Assembly (NCBI RefSeq): GCF_018687715.1
Contig: NC_056766.1
Location: forward strand, 20,257,001 to 20,321,000
Reading direction: 5' to 3'
Source: Carya illinoinensis
Taxonomy: Eukaryota > Streptophyta > Magnoliopsida > Fagales > Juglandaceae
DNA: 64,000 nucleotides
Shown here: one piece after another, positions 11,450 to 20,100 of the stretch
How the letters are laid out: every line of letters starts with the position of its first letter
Numbering within the stretch: position 1 is the stretch's first letter
Program-made: the position numbers and the translations under genes
Notes under the pieces: model-generated
Database searches by the model: none
Told to the model about the DNA's origin: nothing
The model's input: only the letters and a program-made list of their open reading frames with translations

Positions 11450-12260
11450 GATTGATACATTTCATGAGTAATGGAAAAATTATGGAGAGATATAAAATCG
11501 TTGTCGACAACGTATTTCCATATGAGATGGCAATTGACATTACCAGAAGTAATTGAGAAAGTGAATCAAGCACCGTCGAAGAATATGACGTAAAATATTG
11601 GCCAAATTTGAAAGAAACAATTCCTGCAGAATTGATTCACTAGTAAAATATGATGCATCGGGACTTATAGTCTAAACACCTAAAGAGGTGATGCTTGTTA
11701 AATGTCAGTGGATATTTATAGAAATGAAATAAAAGTGTGATATATAAATCACGAGTCAGTTTCTCAATTCCTACAGAATTGATATCACTAAGTAAAATGT
11801 GATAAATATGGACTTGAAGTCCAAACACCTAAAGAGGTGATTTTTGTTAAATATCAGTGGATATTTATATACATGATATAAAAAGCCTGAAACTTTTAAT
11901 ATAAAAATGTGATATAGAAATCACAAGTTAGTTTCTTGAAGAAACAATATTGATATGCTTTTAAAGTGGTTGAAATCATATTGAGATTTTTATTAGCTTG
12001 AAAGTTACCGAGAGTTTGGATATGCATGACTAACTGCATATTTATATGGATCATTGGATCATGATATATATATGAAAATTCCTGAAGGATAGAAAATGTC
12101 TGAAGCTTTTAATATGAATACATCTGAAAATATGTATTCTATCAAGTTTCAAAGATCCTTATATGATCTAAAGCAATCCAAACGCAAATGGAAATAAGCT
12201 ATTATTGCAGTTTATATATATGATTTAAATGTCATTGAGGCTCCAGAAGCCCTCATGAAA
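11450..12260 (+). pseudogene. copia reverse-transcriptase remnant with an internal tandem duplication
   Basis: Short stretches in shifting frames match copia RT in order: a Val-Gln-Thr-Pro-Lys segment near 11675-11690, QWIFIEMK near 11710, TAYLYGSLDHDIYMKIPEG at about 12013-12085, and SLYDLKQSKRKWK at about 12150-12197. These are the conserved block before the first catalytic Asp, the palm region and the LKQ-motif. Catalytic residues are not in an open frame. Stops are very frequent. A stretch of roughly 150 bp is duplicated here (see the repeat at 11600-11925). Confidence 0.7.
11600..11925. repeat. Tandem duplication within the copia RT remnant
   Basis: The block from GAATTGATTCACTAGTAAAATATGATGC to the GTGATATATAAATCAC motif recurs almost at once, starting CTACAGAATTGATATCACTAAG near 11771. 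It includes the shared CACCTAAAGAGGTGAT and AATATCAGTGGATATTTAT segments. The copies are diverged, so the duplication is not recent. Confidence 0.8.
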
Positions 12261-12631
12261 ACTGCACATATTTGAAATATAAATCTGAAACCCTTGCGGC
12301 TTCAAGGGGAAGATGGATGATGTTATTAGTCATGAAATACCATCTTTTAATACAATTAGTATTTCAGATTCATATTATGGGTTTGATATGAAGTGTGCAT
12401 TATTAAAGAAGAAATAAAAGGGAGCACACAGAACATCTACCAAAAGATAGAAACACAAATATATTTATGAAATATTATTTTATTATCTTGAAACAAGAAT
12501 TACAGAAATTTGAGGCACTTTGCCTCATTCTTCAAAAGTTCTTGTTCTTCAAAAATCTGCATGGCATCCCTATCTAAAGGGGTGGGCAATCGAAAAGAAG
12601 ATTTAAGTAAGGATTTTAAATTCCTATTCTC

Positions 12632-12925
12632 TTACTTTATTGATTCTGTCTTCATGTTGGACTCCAGAAGAAGTCGCTGAAGTATAGCAATATTCTCGTG
12701 GAGATTGTCAACTACACAAGTTCTGGATTGCAGTCGCTGAGAAAATGCGACAATGGATGATGAGTATCGGGTACCGAGACTCACAAGCTCATAGATAACT
12801 TCATTATCTAACCTATGAGTCAGATCATTATATTGCATGATAGCACCTATGGTAGAAGCAGGAATAGCTGATGAACGAGGTGCAGAGTACCTCATATATT
12901 GGCCATGAGAAGATCGCTGAGCCAT
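12632..12925 (-). CDS. Antisense 97-aa ORF with its own TATA-like element, inside the copia element
   Basis: The frame starts MAQRSSHGQYMRYSAPRSS at 12925 and runs to a stop at 12632. The start context (ACAATGGCT on the minus strand) is favourable. About 100 bases upstream on the same strand is TCTATAAAAG (13026-13035), and the open frame itself extends upstream to 13297. The product is helical-looking and charged, with blocks such as NDLTHRLDNEVIYELVSLG and ENIAILQRLLLES suggesting a coiled coil. After the stop the same frame resumes (NRNLKSLLKSSFRLPTPLDR), so the original protein was probably longer. An AATAAAAT motif lies downstream near 12485. I do not recognise the family. It interrupts the copia region between RT and RNase H. 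Confidence 0.4.
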   Translation of the reverse strand: MAQRSSHGQYMRYSAPRSSAIPASTIGAIMQYNDLTHRLDNEVIYELVSLGTRYSSSIVAFSQRLQSRTCVVDNLHENIAILQRLLLESNMKTESIK

Positions 12926-13344
12926 TGTAGGATAAGAATGCAGATAGAGATTGCAGAGTACAAATGCAGTATGATTACAGAAAAGTGAAGAAGATGAGAT
13001 GCGAATGAAGATGAGCTGAATATCTCTTTTATAGAGAAAATTATGATACAGCATCTCTCGTGAAGCAAGAGAAAAGAGATGAAATATAACTTCATAGCTT
13101 TGTGGCACCTGACAGCATGCCTGACAACTGCGGCGCCTGACAGCACGTCTGACACCTCCAGATGAGTTGAAAATGCGCGGTGCTTGTTTGATCTTAAAAG
13201 GCTGGCCACCGTTTTTATTAAAAAATGAGGTTAACGGTTTAATGTTGATGAATTCTCCACTAACTGTGTTATTTACAAGAATTTCAGAAGAGTACAACTC
13301 CAGAAGAGTAGTGATGAGCAGAAAGATCCAGTTGTGATAATTTT

Positions 13345-13889
13345 ATCAACATGGTTCAAGTCCACAATTAGTTGGATATGCAGATGCAGGTTATCTTTCA
13401 GATCCACACAGAGGTAGATCTCAAATTGGATATGTATTTACTTATGGAAATTCTGCTATATCATAGAGATCTGTCAAACAAATACTATCTGCTACCTCTT
13501 CAAATCACTCAGAGATCATTGCAATTCATGAGGCAAGTCGAGAATGCATTTGGCTAAGATCAATGATCCAACATATTCAAGAAAAGTGTGGTCTTCCAGT
13601 GATTAATGATAGTCCAACAACTTTATACGAAAATAATGCTGCTTGTATTATTCAAATTAGAGGAGGATATATCAAAGGTGATATAACCAAATATATTTCA
13701 CCTAAATTCTTTTATATTCATGAACTTCAGGAGAAATGTGAAATTAACGTCAAGCAGATACGATCAAGTGATAATCTGGCAGATTTATTCACAAAAGCAT
13801 TACCAACTGCAACATTTAAGAAAATTGTGCAGAACATTGGAATGCGGAGATTTGAAAACCAGTTATCATACACTTTTCAGGAGAAATAA
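13345..13889 (+). pseudogene. copia RNase H domain, nearly intact
   Basis: With two frame changes the translation reads LVGYADAGYLSDPHRGRSQI, then a SISWRS-like segment, ATSSNHSEIIAIHEASRECI, then the open frame 13563-13889 with TTLYENNAACIIQI, KGDITKYISPKFFYIHELQ and SSDNLADLFTKALPT. These are the Asp, Glu, Asp and His/Asp motif regions of copia RNase H, with the family's typical end. It is the best preserved part of this element, and the right LTR follows 220 bp later. Frame breaks near 13380 and 13550 make it non-functional. Confidence 0.85.
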
Positions 13890-14111
13890 TGTCTTGAAAA
13901 CTTGTGCTGATTATACTCTTTTTCCTTCGCTAAGATTTTATTCCACTGGGTTTTCCTTTGCAAGGTTTTAATGAGGCAATCCTAAAGCACTTCACGGTTC
14001 ACATAAATACTGTACTCTTTTTCCTTCGCTATTAGTTTTTTCCCACAGGATTTTTTCTTGGTAAGGTTTTAACAAGGCATATTTTTTAAATATGGTCATC
14101 CAAATGGGAAG

Positions 14112-14406
14112 TGTTATAAACTATCTTGAATTGTATAACCACATTTAGCTAGTCGTCAAACGCATAGTGCTAGCATAGTGAGCTAGTCGTCAAATGCATA
14201 GTGCATAGTGCTAGCATAGTGAGCTAGCCGTCAAATGCATAGTACTAGTCGTCAAAAGCATAGTCCCCTTTGTACTCCTATATATATCGTTGAATCCTTT
14301 AAGAAATTCATAAGTTTCATAATCTCTCTGAGTTCTATCTCTTTCTCTCTCCTTTTGAAAAGTTTATAACACGTTATGACTCTCTCTTTTCAATAATTTC
14401 ATAACA
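14112..14406 (+). repeat. 3' LTR of the copia element
   Basis: 295 bp. It matches 8987-9261, but the CATAGTGCTAGCATAGTGAGCTAG array is rearranged (14157-14250). It ends ATTTCATAACA. Confidence 0.85.
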
Positions 14407-14637
14407 GTTTTCTCGACTTATTCAAATAAGTCTTTTGTGTTACAGTGTTATTTTCCCGTTAATAATTTGCTAAGATGCCATGTCACCACCAACTACTGAA
14501 TGTCTTGTCATTTAAAAAATAAAACTATTAAATGTGAGAAAAAAAAATCATTTATAAGGTTGAAAATGCTTATGCATACGTTATTCCCTTCCCATCGATA
14601 GCCTTATCCGTACATATTTTAATCCTTTAAATACATT

Positions 14638-15312
14638 TAGGGGTGTACAAGTAACCGACAAACCGGTCGTAACCGACACAGACCGGCCGCCGGAGTCAGG
14701 AACCGGCCGGAACCGCCAGGGAACCGGTCGGCGTGCGGCAGAAAATAAACAAAACCGACGTTTGTCGGTTCGGTCGCGGTTTGAGGCCGGCTCAAACTGC
14801 TGAACCGGCCGACAGCATATACATATATTTTTTTAATTTATACCTAAATCAAACGACGCCGTTCCACTTAAGTTGAACAGCGTCGTTTGATTCTCTTATT
14901 ATTAAAACACATGTAAATGACGCCATTTGTATTAAAGCAAACGACGCCGTTTTATCTATGATAAACGAAAAAAAACATAAGTAGAACGACGCCGTTGGAT
15001 TTAAAACCAAACAACGTCGTTTTGAACTCCTTCTTCCTTCTTCTTCTTCTTCTTCCCCGATTCACCTAGGTTTTACAGGTTCTCTCTCTCTCTCTCCTCT
15101 GTAACTCTGTCTCTCTCTACTCTCTCCGAGCACCAGCGTCTAGAGGAACCGAGAACCGACCGTGAACCGCCATAGAACCGCCGGAGTAGATACGGACGGT
15201 TTTCCTCCTCCCCATCGACCGGTTACGGTCGGTTGCTTCGGCGAATCTCACCTCATCGGTCAGCGTCGGTTTTAGCCAAAAACCGCGCCGATGAGGTCGG
15301 TTTTCACCCCTA
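14638..15312. mobile_element. Non-autonomous hAT transposon with perfect 8-bp TSD
   Basis: The ends are TAGGGGTG and CACCCCTA, the classic hAT terminal motif. They are flanked by identical 8-bp AATACATT at 14630-14637 and 15313-15320. Inside there is no transposase ORF. The subterminal zones hold many copies of AACCG/CCGGTCGG-type motifs in both orientations. The centre holds several AAACGACGCCGTT motifs arranged as inverted pairs, including a near-perfect 38-bp palindrome at 14851-14888. A CTT/CT-rich tract lies at 15028-15125. At 675 bp it is a long MITE or small deletion derivative, mobilised in trans by a hAT transposase. Confidence 0.92.
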
Positions 15313-15320
15313 AATACATT

Positions 15321-15707
15321 ATATAAAAATAAATTTATAAATTAATATAATTTGATATAATATATTAGATTATAAAATTATTTTTATCATAAAATAAATT
15401 AAATAGATCACATAAAATCACATCATTTTATAAATTTATTTTTATATACGAATAATATTAGATACAGTTTAAAAATATGTATGCTCAGTACACTATTTTT
15501 ACAATCCATATTATTTTATAGATTCATTTTAATGGCAAACTATATATTTTCTCAAAGAGAATATACGAGACTTACCTACTATAAGATTATAAATATTATT
15601 TTTAATAAATTATAAAATATGTAAATATTATATACTTATTTAAAAAAATTAAGTGAATACGACACTAATACGATAAAAGTAATACTTTAATAATGAACTT
15701 CGTTACT
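15321..15707. other. AT-rich spacer with no recognised feature
   Basis: Sequence between the hAT element and the first 9-bp-TSD MITE, with no coding frames or clear repeats. Confidence 0.5.
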
Positions 15708-15716
15708 TTTTTAAAA

Positions 15717-15929
15717 GAGTTATGCTACACAACCCCTCAACCTCCCAATACTCCACTTATTTTTTAATTTTTATTATTTTATTTTTTATTTATTATTTAA
15801 TATATAAATAATAAATAAAATAATTAAATTAATTTAAAAAAAATAAATTCAAAAAAAATATTAAAAAAATATTAAAAAATAAAAAAGAGGTGGGGTGTTG
15901 AGGGGTTGGGGGGTTAGGAAGATTTATTC
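15717..15929. mobile_element. MITE copy 1 with perfect 9-bp TSD (Mutator-like)
   Basis: 213 bp, from GAGTTATGCTACACAACCCC to GAAGATTTATTC. It is flanked by identical TTTTTAAAA at 15708-15716 and 15930-15938. The outer thirds fold back on each other (CCTCAACCTCCCAATACTCCACTT against AGGTGGGGTGTTGAGGGG) around an AT-rich core. The 9-bp TSD points to the Mutator superfamily. A second copy lies 700 bp away. Confidence 0.88.
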
Positions 15930-15938
15930 TTTTTAAAA

Positions 15939-16625
15939 AGTCAGTTGCATAATCCACAGTTATATAGTATAATTTTCCTCCGCAATAGCAAGCGTGCAAG
16001 CAAACCTCAAGTAAAGGAGCTGCTATCTGGTTACGATCCTGTACGTACACTTGGCGGGGATGTATCCAAAACGAACACGTGACGTGACACAATTCACAAA
16101 GTGCTTTGAATAATTAGTTAACGAAGATTTAGGGGACAGACATTAATAACAACGTCAAGTCAAGCAATAGAAATAATAAAATTAAAAAACTTCTAAGAAT
16201 AAAATAAAAATAGTAAAAATTATTTTTAAGACGGTGTGTAAAATATATATAATAAAATATTTAAATGAGATCATTTGATTTAAAAAAATAAATTTATAAA
16301 TTTAAAATTTATAAATTAAATCTTAATATTTAAATTAAAAAGATCTGCACTGTCGTAGAATAATTTAATGAAAGAGTTAGGTAATTTAGTTACATATAAT
16401 TATTTATATATATATTTTATATACTTTATAATTGATTAAAATATTTATTTTATATTAATTAAATAAATAAAAATAATTATACATAAAATTTTTACTCATA
16501 TAAAAGACTTTTGGGCTAAAAGAAAAATTGAATAAAGTGTAGTGTAGTGCCAATAGGCCAAGTAGTGGTTGGAGGGGGCCATGGGGGCCGGGGCTACCAT
16601 CGCCTTAATCAACTCCCACTGCGCC
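15939..16625. other. Upstream region of the hydrolase gene; mostly AT-rich, no gene
   Basis: It contains a GC-richer patch with ACGTACACTTGGC and GTGACGTGACAC near 16040-16090. An AT-rich stretch at 16375-16500 resembles the fold-back elements in the gene's introns. Near 16602-16634 is a short tandem repeat of GCCTTAATCAAC, the target into which MITE copy 2 inserted. No ORF is credible. Confidence 0.5.
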
Positions 16626-16634
16626 TTAATCAAC

Positions 16635-16849
16635 GAGTCATGCTACACAACCCCCAACTCTCCAACACTCCACTTATTTTTTAATTTTTATTATTTTATT
16701 TATTATTTATTATTTAATATATAAATAATAAATAAAATAATTAAATTAATTTAAAAAAAATAAATTCAAAAAAAAATATTAAAAAAATATTAAAAAATAA
16801 AAAAGAAGTGGGATGTTGGGGTTGGGGTTGGGGTTGAGAAGATTTATTC
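16635..16849. mobile_element. MITE copy 2 with perfect 9-bp TSD, upstream of the hydrolase gene
   Basis: 215 bp, nearly the same sequence as 15717-15929. It is flanked by identical TTAATCAAC at 16626-16634 and 16850-16858. It ends about 250 bp before the start codon of the gene at 17103, so it lies in the promoter or 5' leader region. Its right arm contains four closely spaced G-runs (16810-16833). Confidence 0.9.
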
Positions 16850-16891
16850 TTAATCAACTCCCCTAATCCCTATCCTACTCTGCATATTCCC

Positions 16892-16933
16892 CACGTGCAC
16901 ATACTGTTCTCTTGCTTCTGTTATCTCCACGTG
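16892..16933. promoter_or_regulatory. Two G-box (CACGTG) motifs upstream of the hydrolase gene
   Basis: Palindromic CACGTG at 16892-16897 and 16928-16933, 36 bp apart and about 170-210 bp before the ATG. G-boxes bind plant bHLH and bZIP factors such as MYC2 or PIFs (established). Control of this gene by them is inference. A CT-rich leader-like tract follows at 16970-17100. Confidence 0.5.
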
Positions 16934-17102
16934 CTCAAGTTCACCGCTCACCTCACCACTTGCTTCTTCCTCTTCTCTCTCCTTCTCTCTCTCTTTCTGC
17001 TCTGCTCACCACTTTCTTCTTCCTCCTCTCTCTCTTTCTCTCACTCTTTCTGCTCTGCTCTGCTCTGCCTGATCTTCTTCTGCAACTCTCTCTCTCACTC
17101 AC

Positions 17103-20100
17103 ATGGATTTTCAGAGATTTCTTGTGCTACTCTCCATCTCTACGCTTTTTTCTAAATCCATAATCCCATTCGCCAAGCCGATAACGACCGCCGACGAAGA
17201 GCGGCCGTTCCTCGACCCGAGCTGCCTTCTCTGTCCCAAGTCTTCCGTAGCGATAAAAAACCGGACCGTCCCATCATCCACGGCCGACTCTATACCCGTC
17301 TCGACTCCCGACTGCGCGGTTTGGGGCGCCAAAGCATGCGCTGAGGCGGTTTTAGGTTACGCAAGGAGACCGGAGACCGCGGAGTGGATCAGAAGCCTAA
17401 GGAGGAGGATTCATGAAAACCCGGAGCTTGCTTTCGAAGAGTTCGAGACCAGCAAGTTGATCCGAGAGGAGTTGGATAGCATGGAGGTTAGCTACAAGTA
17501 CCCTTTGGCCAAGACTGGTATTCGGGCTTGGATCGGCTCCGGCGCTCCGCCGTTTGTGGCAATCAGAGCTGACATGGATGCACTCCCAATTCAGGTCCCT
17601 TCCTTTATATATGTATATATACGTATATTGTTTTCTTTTTGGCTCTGATTCTTTAGGTTCATTGTGGAGGAAAATTAATAGAAGCTCCAAGATGTCCAAC
17701 ATTTTTCTACAATTATTATTATTGTTTTTGTTATTATGTTCATTTAGTTTTGGCTTTTTTTTTACTTGGTGATTTTAAGCGTACAATCATTTTGATGTAA
17801 TACCTAAGAGGCCACACGAATTAGATTTTGATCTGGTAAATTATAAATTCATAATAAAAAATTTTATATTGAGTTATTTTTATATATTCATTATATATTT
17901 TATTAATTTAATTAATTATATCATTTTTTTTAATATAAAATAACTGATTTAATTAATTTATATTAATAAAATACGAAAAAAAATATATAAAAATAACTAT
18001 AGATTGCAGGATTCATTCCTAATATATATTGGGTTTTCCTTGTTTATGCTGTCATGGAGTGAGTGAGCTCTCCGTCCGGTACTTTCATCAGATACATATG
18101 TACAGTTTCGACATACGAAATATCCCATCTCATGCGAAATAGAAATTATATATGGGATAGTTCAGATTCCGAATCAAAAGTTGTACCATCATTCATGGCG
18201 GCTTTTTTCAATTTTGGTTTTGCTTTTTGTATTTTAAAACTGTTGTACTGGAGTAGGATCTCGGGTCTGTTGTCGTCAGGTATATATAAGTATAATGTTC
18301 AGAGTCACATGCATGTGAATTTTGCATTTACCCATGTTGCACGTAATAGATTGTGAGATGCTTGAAATCCGAATGCAAAAGTTGTACTTATATTAGTTAT
18401 ATATGTCTATATATTCGTGTTGACATGTGAAATCGATTAAAGGACAGTTCAGATCCCAAAAACAAAAGTTGTACTAGCGTGGCGGCTTAGAAGGGCTTAA
18501 TGATAAAAAAAAAAATTTGAATTTTTTTTAGTGTTTTTTTAAAAATATTTTTAACAAATTTTATAAAATTAAATTCATAAATTATTATAATATAAAATAA
18601 TATATTAGATTATAAAATCATTTTAAATCTAATATATCATATTAAATTATAAATTTAGTTTTATAAAAATTTTTTGTGACTTTAATAATTTCTTACTTTT
18701 TAACATTGGGCTTTATACAGTTGCATGTGGACTATAAAGAACGATAAACAACATTTTATGATCCTAATTAAAGGCAGAACTATAAATATGTTGCGGCAGG
18801 AAGCGGTTGAATGGGAGCACAAAAGCAAAGTTGCGGGGAAAATGCACGCTTGTGGGCATGATGCTCACGTTGCCATGCTTCTTGGCGCTGCCAAGATCTT
18901 GAAGAGTCGCCAACATCTTTTGAAGGTTTGACCTCGGTTCATTCATTTGTGTTACTGATCTATTATATATTCCTTACTCTCTGGTCGTTTGAACTTCACT
19001 TTGGTTTTTAAATTTTACCCATGCATTTGTGTCAATGGCTTGGGTCCGATAGTATATCTTTGCCTTAATTTCTCTGATAAGATATGTATCGAAGTCAAGT
19101 CTCCATATTCCAACTCCCTTTTTAGAATGAAAAAAAAATTGTTTGTGTTAATGCCTTAATTTACAGTTAGGAAGGGAGGAAAGAATTATTTCTAGCCCAC
19201 AACGATGATTTAGGCTTTAATATGATATTCTTCACTTTCATCCATAAAATAAAAAATAAACAAATAAATAAAAATAAATAAAGAGAGACATAAGGATTTA
19301 AGTGGTTTGGCATAAAAGCCTATATCCATAAGTTATTTTAGGGTGGAATCTATTATAATGGGTGATTTTACAATTTCTCATGGCTCACACATCTCAATAT
19401 AATGGAGGAATTTAAGAAAAATCCTTTGGAGTTGCTATGTGTAGTGAAGTTCGGCGTAAGGAGCTTCTGTGGAGAGCCTCTCTAGAGAGCTTGTGGAGAG
19501 TTCTTGTGTGTTGGGGTTTGTGGATAGTCTCCACATTATATAGAGGTCTATTTATTTGGAGTTATTGAGTCTAACTTGCTTTGCGAAACCTTTTTCTTTT
19601 AAAAGTCTGAGTGTCTTTCTTTTAGGGAGTCTAAGTCAACTTGTCCTATATTTTCTTAGTTTTATCTCTTTACTTGATTTCCAGCCTTATTTCAAGGCTA
19701 AATTATAGGCGGCTAATTTGATTCCTATAGATTCCCACGATTTTTAAGGGCAATTTGTTGAACAAAAAGGTCTTGAGAATCTTTAAGTCAATAATCTGGA
19801 CAATAAATTTTAAAAATTGTTCTCTGATTTCCTATTTGATCCTAGGTTTTCTATCTGTTTTGTGTTAAGTGGTGAAGAGCTCAACTTGGAGAGATAAGCG
19901 GGAGATACACTTGACCACATTAGGTGCAAGCACAGAGCTCTGCTTGGGTAAGAGATGTACTCGACCGCATTAGATGCGAGTGTGGAGCTCAATTTTGGAT
20001 TTCTTTATTTGTGTGGATGTTTGCCATGAATGATTATTTATTGTCGGCGAAGAGTTCATATTTCCATGATTGGTTTTTTATGTATATTTTTGTAATCGTT

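Larger units (their letters stand above)
8987..14406 (+). mobile_element. Decayed Ty1/copia retrotransposon
   Basis: LTRs at 8987-9261 and 14112-14406 begin TGTTATAAACTATCTTG and end TTTCATAACA. Flanks are GTTCT (8982-8986) and GTTTT (14407-14411), a 5-bp TSD with one mismatch. A purine tract, ATGGGAAG, precedes the right LTR. The internal DNA carries copia RT fragments (11450-12260) and RNase H (13345-13889), both on +. It also holds an unrelated ORF near the left LTR and an antisense segment between RT and RNase H. Gag, protease and integrase are not recognisable as open frames. RT and RNase H are in copia order after the expected integrase position. Confidence 0.85.

Noticed and set aside
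16816..16835. Telomere-like (GGGGTT)3 run
   Set aside because: Only three repeats, within a MITE arm whose partner copy differs; not the plant TTTAGGG telomere repeat.
16895..17163. Two overlapping + frames rich in Leu/Ser/Phe upstream of the hydrolase gene
   Set aside because: They translate a CT-rich microsatellite-like leader and overlap the true start at 17103; no domain.
18725..18799. Upstream extension of hydrolase exon 2 from the Met at 18725
   Set aside because: Not conserved-looking; joining exon 1 at 17594 to 18800 gives the family sequence ...ALPIQ-EAVEW exactly in phase.
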